NCBI GenBank assembly: GCA_041562215.1
Contig: JBFEYJ010000001.1
Location: forward strand, 1 to 64,000
DNA from: JBFEYJ01 sp041562215
Lineage (GTDB): Bacteria; Pseudomonadota; Gammaproteobacteria; Thiohalomonadales; Thiohalomonadaceae
DNA length: 64,000 nucleotides
Reading direction: 5' to 3'
Of the stretch, positions 8,088 through 16,382 are shown one piece after another (positions within the stretch are counted from its first letter, which is position 1; the number at the start of each line of letters is the position of its first letter). The position numbers and the translations under genes are program-made. Under the pieces are notes generated by a model. That model worked only from the letters and a program-made list of their open reading frames with translations. It had not been told where the DNA came from and did no database searches.

Positions 8088-8770
8088 GGTTGAACCCACC
8101 CCAACGCGGTTACCGAACCCAATAGTATCAACATTCCCCCAGCCCCGGCCTCCAGCCTGCCGCGCCATTGCGCCAATCCTTCGCGCACCTGCGCCCCAAA
8201 ATGGGCAACCAGAAAGCTGAAAACAATAGCAGGAACTACCACCGCTCCCAGACCGAAGGCCATGCCCAGTTCAGCGCCAATCAGCGGATCAGCTGACGCG
8301 GCGGCAACTGTCAGTACAGTGCCCAGCGGAACGCAAGGATTGAGCGCCATTCCCAAACCCAGGCCGAAGAGTCCAAGCGGCATCAGTTTGCGCGGCGCAC
8401 GAGCGCCGGGAAGCGCAACCTTCTGCTCAGAAGTCATTTTTGCCGTACAGATTTCACCCTTCCCGGCCCGGCGAAGGAGTATAACGCCAAGGAGTACGGT
8501 CGCCATGCCCAGCAGGATACCCGCAGGCCCTTCTTTAAACCAGTTGGTGGCGGTATAGCCGGCATACCCGGCCACGGTCCCTAGGGCGATATAACCACCA
8601 AGACGGCCTGCTGAAAACGGCAGGATAACGCCAACAGTGCGTCGCCAGCCTCCATCCTGCGTAAGAAACACCGGTCCAAGATAGGGCATGCAGGTCACGG
8701 TACAGGGACCGGCTCCGAACACCAGCCCCATCAGCGCCGCTGCACCGAAGCTGAGTGATAACACCTCCAT
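8084..8770 (-). CDS. DsbD/CcdA-like (TauE/SafE-type) polytopic membrane protein
   Basis: A 228-residue protein with about six membrane helices. Two Cys-containing helix starts, GPCTVTC (about 21-27) and NPCVPLG (about 153-159), match the CcdA/DsbD membrane domain that moves electrons across the inner membrane; such proteins are often labelled sulfite exporter TauE/SafE. A third Cys lies in the loop GEICTAK. Its place after the membrane 4Fe-4S protein suggests the two form an electron path to the periplasm, perhaps for metal reduction. It starts 3 bases after the previous stop and its own stop overlaps exbB. Annotation as a transporter cannot be excluded. Confidence 0.75.
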   Translation of the reverse strand: MEVLSLSFGAAALMGLVFGAGPCTVTCMPYLGPVFLTQDGGWRRTVGVILPFSAGRLGGYIALGTVAGYAGYTATNWFKEGPAGILLGMATVLLGVILLRRAGKGEICTAKMTSEQKVALPGARAPRKLMPLGLFGLGLGMALNPCVPLGTVLTVAAASADPLIGAELGMAFGLGAVVVPAIVFSFLVAHFGAQVREGLAQWRGRLEAGAGGMLILLGSVTALGWVQP

Positions 8771-8773
8771 CCC

Positions 8774-9820
8774 CTACTCCTCCTGCGAGGCCGAGCGCTT
8801 TCGCCACCAGCCGAGAAACGTTCGCTTTTCCCAATTTCCCTGCGCCTTTTTGCGCCTTTTGAAGTAGGCTGGATCAGCCTTGAGCAGTGGCGCCAAGGTG
8901 TACTGAAGCTTAAGCACGTCCTTGTCGGGACAGAATTCCACGCAACGCCCACACAAAGTGCAGTCGGCCAACATCACATCCTTTTTTTGCATCTCGGTGT
9001 GGATCTCACGGATGTCCATCGGGCAGGCTTTGGCACAAAGTCCGCATTTTTCACAGCGTGGCTTGGCATTTTTCACCAGTCGCAGCAGGCCTATCTTGCG
9101 AAACACCGCATGTAGAGCCAGCATCGGGCAGATACGGCAGAAGGGCTGGCGTATGAACAGCCCCCATACAAGGATCAGGCCGAACAGGAAATTCGCGGTC
9201 AGCGACAACAACAGATAGCCCCAACTGGAGGTATCGAGATAGACCTGGTCGGTGCTGCCGGTGGCAAGAGAGGTAAGGATACGGCTGGGGCAAATCTTGC
9301 AGAAGGGATCGCCGGCTTCATGCCCGGTGATCCCTAAGCCGGTCAACAGGGGTAACCCAAACACCAGCACGACCAGTATCAGCCACTTCACCGGGCGGAT
9401 GCGCTCCACCAGTTTCTGCGGCAACGACTCAATACGTTGCAGGCCCAACTTCTGACCGATAAGAGTAAGCACTTCCTGGAAGAAACCCAGTGGACAGATC
9501 CAGCCACAGAAGGCCTTGTTCAACACCACGAAGAGCACCAGGAACGTCCCGAGCGTAATGAGGGTCGGCATCAGCGCGGCCACCACTGTACCGCCTGCTG
9601 AAAGTACGCCGCCGACACGATGGTCCATCTGGTGTTGAAACGGGATCAGGGTGCAGTAGTCGGCGCTCTGCATATCGTAAGCACAGCTCAGTGCCGGCAA
9701 GGAACCCGATAGCTTATCGGCAGTATAGAAACCGACGATAACCGAACCGTAAACCAGAAAGAGGAAGGCACTGAGCTGTACCAGCTTTCGCAACAGGGAA
9801 AGATTCATTGCGTTCAACAT
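8774..9820 (-). CDS. Membrane-bound 4Fe-4S protein, NosR/CcoG/NapH-like
   Basis: A 348-residue polytopic protein. The ATG at 9820 is chosen because GGGGAG sits eight bases upstream and the previous stop is one base away. After an N-terminal helix there are paired Cys motifs at helix ends, FCGWICPLG, FCKICPS and FCRICPM, as in the NosR/NapH/CcoG group. Two ferredoxin-type 4Fe-4S motifs follow, RCEKCGLCAKACP and DCTLCGRCVEFCP. Such proteins carry electrons between the membrane pool and periplasmic or copper-handling partners; CcoG reduces Cu(II) during cytochrome oxidase assembly. In this operon a metal-reduction role in copper import is the most natural inference. Confidence 0.85.
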   Translation of the reverse strand: MLNAMNLSLLRKLVQLSAFLFLVYGSVIVGFYTADKLSGSLPALSCAYDMQSADYCTLIPFQHQMDHRVGGVLSAGGTVVAALMPTLITLGTFLVLFVVLNKAFCGWICPLGFFQEVLTLIGQKLGLQRIESLPQKLVERIRPVKWLILVVLVFGLPLLTGLGITGHEAGDPFCKICPSRILTSLATGSTDQVYLDTSSWGYLLLSLTANFLFGLILVWGLFIRQPFCRICPMLALHAVFRKIGLLRLVKNAKPRCEKCGLCAKACPMDIREIHTEMQKKDVMLADCTLCGRCVEFCPDKDVLKLQYTLAPLLKADPAYFKRRKKAQGNWEKRTFLGWWRKRSASQEE

Positions 9821-9821
9821 A

Positions 9822-10667
9822 TCAGGACTCCCCTGCTTTTTTTTCACTGCCGGTTTTACGACTACGCTGCAATACCACCAGTCCGCCAATCATCCCGGCA
9901 AACATTGCCAGTAGGCCGCCCGTGAATGACTGCCAGTGAGAGGGACTGACATAATACGGAGCACTTACCGTGGTGTGATAACGGCGACTGTCTACTTGCA
10001 GCTCGGTGGACACCGTAAAGTCTGCCGGTCGGTTGTTACTACGACCGGCCTGTACGTCGTGAAAATCATCAGGTAACTCAATGCTGACATGCCCATGCAT
10101 GTCACTCACCGTTTTGATTTCGGAACCATTTGTCGTGGTGAGCGATACTGGCTGTCGCGCCAGCGGCTCGCCATTATAACGGATAAGAAAGTTCACCGGC
10201 TTCATGCTTTGATAACGCTGATGTTCGCGTGTCAGCGGCGCCGGCGTAATATCCAGCATCGCTTTCGGTGCATCGACCAACTCGGACGGACTCACCTTGG
10301 CAGGCCTGCCACGCAAAGCGAGATAACGCATCGCCACCTCTTCACTCGCTCCATGCCGCTTTTTGGCAAACAGCATGTGGTAGCTATCGAGCCCGGTCTT
10401 TTTTACGGATACTTTCCCGCTAGCATCCAGGGACAGGGGACGACGCACACGTGTCGGTAACCACAACTCGGCCTCGACATGCGCGTTATCACTAACACCG
10501 TCGATAAGTACGAATGTCTTGCCGCCGCCATGACCACCATGGCCGGCCTGTGAACCTTCAGTTACCTGAGGTGTTTTTCCAGGCGGTTCAGGCTGCCATA
10601 CCAGAGCGGCCTGTGCGCTACAGGCAAACAACGCCAGCAACGGCAAGTACACAATATTGTTGTTCAT
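9822..10667 (-). CDS. Exported protein with His-rich loop and C-terminal membrane anchor
   Basis: A 281-residue protein. I start at the ATG at 10667, which gives a clean signal peptide ending in AQA near residue 20 and has GGGAAAG upstream. A short GHGGHGGG stretch follows the signal. The middle looks like two Ig-like or carboxypeptidase-regulatory-like beta domains, and a helix near residues 248-270 precedes a basic tail, so it should face the periplasm. It resembles DUF4198-type proteins that sit beside metal receptors, but the assignment is from overall look only. It lies between the receptor and the 4Fe-4S protein, and its stop is one base from the next start. Confidence 0.6.
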   Translation of the reverse strand: MNNNIVYLPLLALFACSAQAALVWQPEPPGKTPQVTEGSQAGHGGHGGGKTFVLIDGVSDNAHVEAELWLPTRVRRPLSLDASGKVSVKKTGLDSYHMLFAKKRHGASEEVAMRYLALRGRPAKVSPSELVDAPKAMLDITPAPLTREHQRYQSMKPVNFLIRYNGEPLARQPVSLTTTNGSEIKTVSDMHGHVSIELPDDFHDVQAGRSNNRPADFTVSTELQVDSRRYHTTVSAPYYVSPSHWQSFTGGLLAMFAGMIGGLVVLQRSRKTGSEKKAGES

Positions 10668-10732
10668 TCTTTCCCAACCCCATGAGGCAAAAGAGTGCCG
10701 TCCCTGGCCGTGAGATTTCATCATGAAATAAC

Positions 10733-12943
10733 TCAAAAATGTACGGAGAGACCCGCGGTATAGGTGCGTCCCTGGTTGACGACGATTGAGAGGTCCTCCT
10801 GGTCATATACCCCATCATCATTGCCATCGCCGTGACCACGCACTGTGTTGTAATAATTACGATCAAAGAGATTGTCGACGCGGGCAAAGAGCCCCCAATC
10901 GCCACTATCCGACGGACGGTCATAGTTGAGGAGCAGGTTGAAGGTGGTATAGCCGCCGATCTTCTCCTGGTTGATCTCATCCGCATAATAGGAAGACGTT
11001 GCATCCATCTCGAGACTCACCAGCCAGTTTGTCTTCGGCATCACATGCGCCGTGACATTGAGATGGTGGTGCGGCACCCGCGGTACCTCATTGTCGGTGT
11101 TATCGTATAAGGTCGAGATATACTTCGGCGCACACGGCACAGGCGAGCTATAAGGGCTACAGGTCGAATCATAGGCCGGATTGTAAGTTTGCAGATAGAA
11201 GCTGTCGTACTTTGTGTACTCGGAGAGCATGTAGGTATAAGCCACATCAAAGGAAAGCTTGCGCTGCGGATCCGTGCTCAGCGCCAACTCCAGACCACGG
11301 CTACGCATGTCACCGGTGTTGTCGTAAATGTTCCCACTTGCCGTGGTGTACTGGCCAGCGGTCGATTGAATGTGATCCTTGCGGTCAATCTGGAACAACG
11401 CCAGGTCAATATCCATCGATACACCAAACAGGCTGCCGCGACTCCGCATCCCCAGTTCGGTATTCAACGCATATTCCGGTTCCAGATCCGGATTGCCCTC
11501 AGTGCGCATTGTCGGGCTAGCGCTACCGACAAAGAGCTGTTCCACTGTCGGTGCGCGGAAACCGGTTGAAGCGTTGGCGTAGAAATCAAAATTAGTATTC
11601 AGCGCATAATTGCCGCCAAGGCGCCAGGAGGCGACCTTGAACTGTTTGCTGTCATCAAGAGTGCTGTCCAGGTTATCGGCATAGTCTAGATCGAGGACAT
11701 CGTATCGACCGTTCAGGGTCATCACCAGCTTATCAGCAGGACGGAACTTCACCTCGCCATAGATGGCACTCACCTTCTCATCCGTAGTGTTGTCATCATA
11801 AAGACCACCGACACTACAAGCTCCGTAGGCCTCAGAGCAGTCCAGGAAGGTGACCTCATTATCGTAACGGTTGTCCCGCAGGTCGGTTGCCAGCATCCAG
11901 GCCAGAGATTCTCCGCCGCTACGATATTCCGCCTTCACTCCTCGCTGCACCTGGTAATAATCGTTATCGTAAGTATAAGAAGAAGGATCAGCGTCAAGCG
12001 GTTTGGAGAGGAACCGGGTTTGGTCGGTAAACTGGTAGGTGTTGACCATCAGATTGCTGTGATTGTCGATATCACTGGCGTAAGTCAGGAACAGCTTGTC
12101 AAGCACCACATCAAAACGGTTCGCATAATCATTATAGGCCGGGTCCTCGCTTCTCGGGTCCAGCTCGGCGGCAGTGACACCGAGCACACTGCCGTGACTG
12201 TTCTTTTCCCGATCGGAATGTTCGAAGCCGAAGGTCAGATCGCTGGCTTCATCCAGATAGTACTGCAGCTTGCCGTTAACATAATCAGCCTTGGAGGCCG
12301 AGTCGTCGTAATAGCCGTCAAGCTCACGACGCGATACCTGCACGTGGCCGTTGAAACTCTCCCCAGCGGTGCCCACTCGGGCCAGCCCTTTTTTGTAACC
12401 GAAACTGCCCGCCTCGGCACTGAGCCTGATTCCGGCATTGGCCGCACCGCGCTTGGTGGTGATGATGACGGCGCCGGCCAGGGCATCATCGCCAAATAGA
12501 TAGGAAGCACCGCCTTTGACCACCTTGATTGATTCGATGTTATCGAGATCGATATTCACCCGCCCGGTGCGCTCAAACACAGGCACCCCATCGATAACCA
12601 CAGCAACTCCAGGGCGCTCCCCCATATAGACCTGGTTCTCGACACCGCGAATATGGATCTTGATCGAATCGCCACTCTGTACCTCGGTGGTAATCCCGGG
12701 CACACTCTGCAACAACTGTTGGATATTCTGTGTGTGCGCGACATCAACCTCTTCAGCGCTGATCACACCGATATTCGAAGGCTCATCACGCTTATTCTCG
12801 AAACGGTCGTCGATGGTGGTCGATTCGACCTGAATAATTCCCAGTTCTTCAGCCACGGCAGTGCTGATTGGTGCCAAAAGGGATACCCCGGTCATCAAAA
12901 CAGCGGTATGCAACCCAAAATGCGGAGCAAAAAAACTTTTCAC
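10733..12943 (-). CDS. TonB-dependent outer-membrane receptor, probably metal or copper
   Basis: A 736-residue receptor. A GTG at 12943 with GGGAGAG upstream gives a normal signal peptide; a TTG seven codons earlier is the alternative. The mature N-terminus ELGIIQVEST is a likely TonB box. The plug domain has the DVAHTQNIQQLLQSVPG and IHIRGVENQ motifs, and the barrel ends in the outer-membrane signature YTAGLSVHF. Near the C-terminus, DGNDDGVYDQED reads like an EF-hand calcium or metal loop. The size and architecture fit the OprC/NosA copper receptors and also BtuB/CirA; operon partners (PCu(A)C, CcoG-like) favour copper. It is the first gene of the operon. Confidence 0.88.
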   Translation of the reverse strand: MKSFFAPHFGLHTAVLMTGVSLLAPISTAVAEELGIIQVESTTIDDRFENKRDEPSNIGVISAEEVDVAHTQNIQQLLQSVPGITTEVQSGDSIKIHIRGVENQVYMGERPGVAVVIDGVPVFERTGRVNIDLDNIESIKVVKGGASYLFGDDALAGAVIITTKRGAANAGIRLSAEAGSFGYKKGLARVGTAGESFNGHVQVSRRELDGYYDDSASKADYVNGKLQYYLDEASDLTFGFEHSDREKNSHGSVLGVTAAELDPRSEDPAYNDYANRFDVVLDKLFLTYASDIDNHSNLMVNTYQFTDQTRFLSKPLDADPSSYTYDNDYYQVQRGVKAEYRSGGESLAWMLATDLRDNRYDNEVTFLDCSEAYGACSVGGLYDDNTTDEKVSAIYGEVKFRPADKLVMTLNGRYDVLDLDYADNLDSTLDDSKQFKVASWRLGGNYALNTNFDFYANASTGFRAPTVEQLFVGSASPTMRTEGNPDLEPEYALNTELGMRSRGSLFGVSMDIDLALFQIDRKDHIQSTAGQYTTASGNIYDNTGDMRSRGLELALSTDPQRKLSFDVAYTYMLSEYTKYDSFYLQTYNPAYDSTCSPYSSPVPCAPKYISTLYDNTDNEVPRVPHHHLNVTAHVMPKTNWLVSLEMDATSSYYADEINQEKIGGYTTFNLLLNYDRPSDSGDWGLFARVDNLFDRNYYNTVRGHGDGNDDGVYDQEDLSIVVNQGRTYTAGLSVHF

Positions 12944-13207
12944 ACGACTCTCCCAAATAACCAAGCTAACAACAAAACTATTTATATGTTTATAAAGCGT
13001 TTATTTGCTTGCATTTCATGTGCCATCTATAAGGGATTGTTTTTATTGAAAACTACGGAAAGTTAAAGAAGTAAACAGGGGTTATGACACTACTGATGCG
13101 GCATATCACACACCTGAGCTGGTGATGCGAAAAAATGACTCCAACGCAAAGAGCGCAGAAGTCATGCGAATCCTTTCCCCGGTGATGACTGTTGGTCAGG
13201 AGGTAGC
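12944..13207. promoter_or_regulatory. Upstream region of the receptor operon
   Basis: About 260 bases with no gene. It must carry the promoter of the minus-strand receptor operon. I see weak dyads (ATGACT near 13133 with AGTCAT near 13161) but no convincing Fur, CueR or riboswitch signature by eye. Confidence 0.3.
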
Positions 13208-13672
13208 ATGAAAGGAATGAATGGATTAAATGAAATTAACAGGCCCACGCATATTCCCTCTGCGCTGAATAAATACGTCAGGCAGAACATCAAGTCTATG
13301 ATGCAGGGTGAATTTAATCGGTATGTTGCCGGATTTCAGGATTTGTTGATGGTCAGTTCACCCCTGGCAGGGCGCTTCCAAAGACACATCGCACGCAAAG
13401 AAAATACAAGCTCTTCTCGCCCATTGACTGGAGACTACGCATTCCCTGCTGTGCATGGCGGCTGCGAAAGCAATCATCATCCACAGATAGTTATGAATAG
13501 CGTGGAGCAGATATTTTGTTACTTCACCGTACTCTGCTCCCGCCCCTCGATACCGGTGATGCCGAGTGTGCCGGGATTACCGCCAACTGGTTTTACCGTG
13601 AGCAGCCAGGTACCGCGCGAGGCGTTCCAGTACATTGGACCGTGTCCATCGAGCTGGAGCTGTGCGCTATAA
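13208..13672 (+). CDS. Hypothetical protein overlapping the protease gene tail-to-tail
   Basis: A 154-residue frame. The ATG is preceded by AGGAGG four bases upstream, the best ribosome site in the neighbourhood, which is why I list it. The first two thirds lie in otherwise empty DNA; the last ~50 codons are antisense to the 3' end of the subtilase gene. There is no signal peptide and no family I recognise. It may be a frameshifted remnant whose real stop came earlier. Confidence 0.3.
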   Translation: MKGMNGLNEINRPTHIPSALNKYVRQNIKSMMQGEFNRYVAGFQDLLMVSSPLAGRFQRHIARKENTSSSRPLTGDYAFPAVHGGCESNHHPQIVMNSVEQIFCYFTVLCSRPSIPVMPSVPGLPPTGFTVSSQVPREAFQYIGPCPSSWSCAL

Positions 13673-15582
13673 CCCAAGGCGCTGGTGGCCTCAGCGATCA
13701 GTTTGTCCCCCCAGGGTTTGTACTCGGCACGGATAATATCGATGGTCAGATCATAACCATTGCAGTCCTGATCGATGCTGTCGTGCTTGATCTCGGTCGC
13801 TGCAGGATGGATTGCAGGGTCGGCATCGTTGCAGTCAATATCGGCGCTGTAGCCGTCAGCGTCGGCATCAGGCGGCGAAAGCGATTCGTCATCGACGAGC
13901 GTCAACACCGCCGACGTCGGCCAGCCCAGTGTTGCACCACCACTTCCCCCCAGGTGCAGGCTGAGTGTTTCGTCACCTTCGATCATCTCATCATCGAGCA
14001 CGTTGACACTAAAACTTCTGCTCATCTCACCGTTGGCGAAATCAAGCGTGCCTATCACGGGTGTGTAATCAATCCCCTCCAGTGCCGTGCCACTGGCCGA
14101 ATAGTAATCGACGCTCACAGCCCCGTAGTTGCCACCAAGACGGTTAACAGTGATCTCTACCTTAAGTCCATTTTCGAGAACACTGTAATTGCCGGCGCTG
14201 AACTGCAAGTTGCCCGGTTGAGCCTGCTTCTGCAATTGATCGAGAGAGGCGACCAGATCGACCAGCCCCTGCCCCGTGTTGTTATCAGCGCCGATCGAAT
14301 CGATATCGATGCTACTGCTGATCACCACCCCTTCGATCGCCGAGGCGGATGCTTGCGCCACAGCACTTTTAAGCAGGGCCATGCCGCCTGCAATTTGTGC
14401 AACGGAGAATGATGTCCCGCTGACATTGACATAGGCATCGGGGATCAGCCCACCGAAGGTAAGATCCGCGGTGCGGACATTGACCCCCGGTGCGACAACG
14501 GCCGGGAAGAGTGTCCCGTCACAGGCCGAAGGACCGCGACTGCTAAAATTTGCAACAGCACTTAATTCATCGACAGCGCCTACCGAAAGCACCTGGGCGT
14601 AATTTGCCGGGCTGAGGCTGCTGCCTGAGGCAGGCCCGGCGTTTCCAGCGGAGACCGCGACAGCGATGCCCGCTGCGCGCAGCACCTCGAGATCAGTCTG
14701 GAACTCGAACTCACAGACACCGACCGCATCGGAGAGACCCCAGGCATTGCTCACCACGTCGGGGGCGTCATCCACATCAGGATTGCCGTCCGGATCGAGC
14801 AACCACTGAAAGGCGAGATGAATGTTGCTGTAGCTCGCGCTGCCGCTGTTGTCGAAAATCCTGGCAGCGATCCACTGCGCCCCAGGCGCAACCCCGATGG
14901 CGGTCCCGCCGTTGTCTCCACCGACGATGAGACCCATGGTCTGCGTACCGTGACCGTTGGTGTCATGGGGCGAGGTATACTCACCACTGGGGTCAAACCA
15001 ACTGTTGGCGCCACCACGCCACTTTGGCCCGATATCGGGGTGATGGGTATCGACCCCGGTGTCCAGCGACGCCACCACTACTCCCTGACCGGCAATCCCC
15101 TGTTGCCACAACAGCGGCGCTCCGAGCATCGAAAGATTCCACTCTGGCGTCACTGTACTGGCTCCCTCAGGTACCGGTACCGAGAGCGTGAGATCAAGAG
15201 AAATACTCTCTACCTCCGGGAACCGACGCAACTCCTCGACCAGCCGACCGGGAACCTTTACTGCGAGACCATTAATCAACCACAGGCTTTTGATCTGACG
15301 AGCAGGCCTTCCCTTGAGAAAATTCAACAAAGGCTTTTCAGAGCGGGCGGACTCTGCCTGCAAGATTCGGATGATCCGAGCCCTTCTCTGAGATAGCCCG
15401 GACTCATTGAGTGGACGCAGATCGGGCCGCCCTGCAAAGCGAATAATAAGCGCGATCTCCTTGTCGGGACTCAGTGTCTGCAAACGCTGCTCCAGTCCTG
15501 GAGTGATCCTTGCCGGCGCTGCAGCGTTGACTGCCCCGGCAGCCAATACCGTCGCCAATATCGCGAACAGTGTGCGTGTCAT
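13519..15582 (-). CDS. Exported subtilisin-like (S8) protease with Calx-beta and MopE-type metal-binding tail
   Basis: A 687-residue exported protease. A signal peptide (1-21) is followed by a propeptide-like region (about 40-130). The catalytic triad is complete: D174 in SLDTGVD, H211 in NGHGT, S390 in SGTSFS, with oxyanion Asn313 in SAGNAGP. Residues about 455-565 form a Calx-beta domain (GIDYTPVIGTLDFANGE, DDEMIEGDETL). Residues about 575-615 are a Cys/Asp-rich MopE-type motif (DADGYSADIDCNDAD, IDQDCNGYD), a putative metal site. AGGAGG precedes the ATG. It is the last gene of the oxidase operon and could process, or be anchored with, the other exported products. Confidence 0.93.
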   Translation of the reverse strand: MTRTLFAILATVLAAGAVNAAAPARITPGLEQRLQTLSPDKEIALIIRFAGRPDLRPLNESGLSQRRARIIRILQAESARSEKPLLNFLKGRPARQIKSLWLINGLAVKVPGRLVEELRRFPEVESISLDLTLSVPVPEGASTVTPEWNLSMLGAPLLWQQGIAGQGVVVASLDTGVDTHHPDIGPKWRGGANSWFDPSGEYTSPHDTNGHGTQTMGLIVGGDNGGTAIGVAPGAQWIAARIFDNSGSASYSNIHLAFQWLLDPDGNPDVDDAPDVVSNAWGLSDAVGVCEFEFQTDLEVLRAAGIAVAVSAGNAGPASGSSLSPANYAQVLSVGAVDELSAVANFSSRGPSACDGTLFPAVVAPGVNVRTADLTFGGLIPDAYVNVSGTSFSVAQIAGGMALLKSAVAQASASAIEGVVISSSIDIDSIGADNNTGQGLVDLVASLDQLQKQAQPGNLQFSAGNYSVLENGLKVEITVNRLGGNYGAVSVDYYSASGTALEGIDYTPVIGTLDFANGEMSRSFSVNVLDDEMIEGDETLSLHLGGSGGATLGWPTSAVLTLVDDESLSPPDADADGYSADIDCNDADPAIHPAATEIKHDSIDQDCNGYDLTIDIIRAEYKPWGDKLIAEATSALGYSAQLQLDGHGPMYWNASRGTWLLTVKPVGGNPGTLGITGIEGREQSTVK

Positions 15583-15808
15583 GGTGCCACCCTCCTGTTT
15601 TCGCTCAACACCGACATCATCTCAACGTCTATGGGGAGAGATGATTCGTGACGAATGGAGTAGTTTCGTGCTTTCGACAATAGGTTCTGTGAATTTAGAT
15701 AGCCTCTATATTCATGTATACGGCAGCAACATTTTCGCTACCTTCACAAGCGCCGACGTTTATGCCGAAGCTCATGAACTTGGGAGTTTGCCGTGCCAAT
15801 CCGTTTGA

Positions 15809-16312
15809 TTACAAAACACTCAGATTCTCCACCACGAAATCGCCGATCACGACCGATACCTTGTCACCGGACTTGACGTGCCGGGCCGGATTACTGAAGA
15901 GAATGAAGTAGTTGCGATTGGCTTGCACATGCTTCGTCGTCTGGCGCAAGGCGCCCAGTTTGTTGGTGACCGGTACTTCCAATCGTGCATCGTCCTTCTC
16001 CACGATGAGGTAGGGCTTAATACGACGGTCAAGCAGTGGTGCGGCCTTTTCCGCATCAACCACCCGATAGCGAAAATCCAGCATATAACCGGTGGCGGTG
16101 GCTTGAATACCCAGTACTTCAACGCCCCACTTTTGCCGGAGGGCGCCAACATGTTCCGGATCGGAATCGACACCGACACCGCCGTCTTCTCCATACGCCG
16201 GTTCCTTCTCCATTGGCTCACTTGAAGTGTTCGTGCAGCCTGCCAGAAACAATGCCCCCAGCAGCACAGTTATGCACAAACCTTCCACTCTCTTTTCCTG
16301 CTTGGTCTTCAT
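15809..16312 (-). CDS. Small lipoprotein of unknown function
   Basis: A 167-residue protein starting at the ATG at 16312 (a GTG directly before it is possible). It has a type II signal peptide with lipobox LAGC near residue 26, then an acidic linker and a single beta-rich domain without recognised family motifs. It is placed between an oxidase-like gene and the protease, in the same direction, so it probably belongs to the same transcription unit. An accessory role in the exported complex is possible; the sequence does not show it. Confidence 0.65.
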   Translation of the reverse strand: MKTKQEKRVEGLCITVLLGALFLAGCTNTSSEPMEKEPAYGEDGGVGVDSDPEHVGALRQKWGVEVLGIQATATGYMLDFRYRVVDAEKAAPLLDRRIKPYLIVEKDDARLEVPVTNKLGALRQTTKHVQANRNYFILFSNPARHVKSGDKVSVVIGDFVVENLSVL

Positions 16313-16382
16313 CACCCTTTACCTCTCTCGCGAGGAACAGACTCTGCCGTGTCAACCGGTAGCACCCGCACCCGGCGCTGTA

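Noticed and set aside
13516..14412. 298-residue plus-strand open frame
   Set aside because: Antisense to the protease gene, whose catalytic triad and tail domains are unmistakable.
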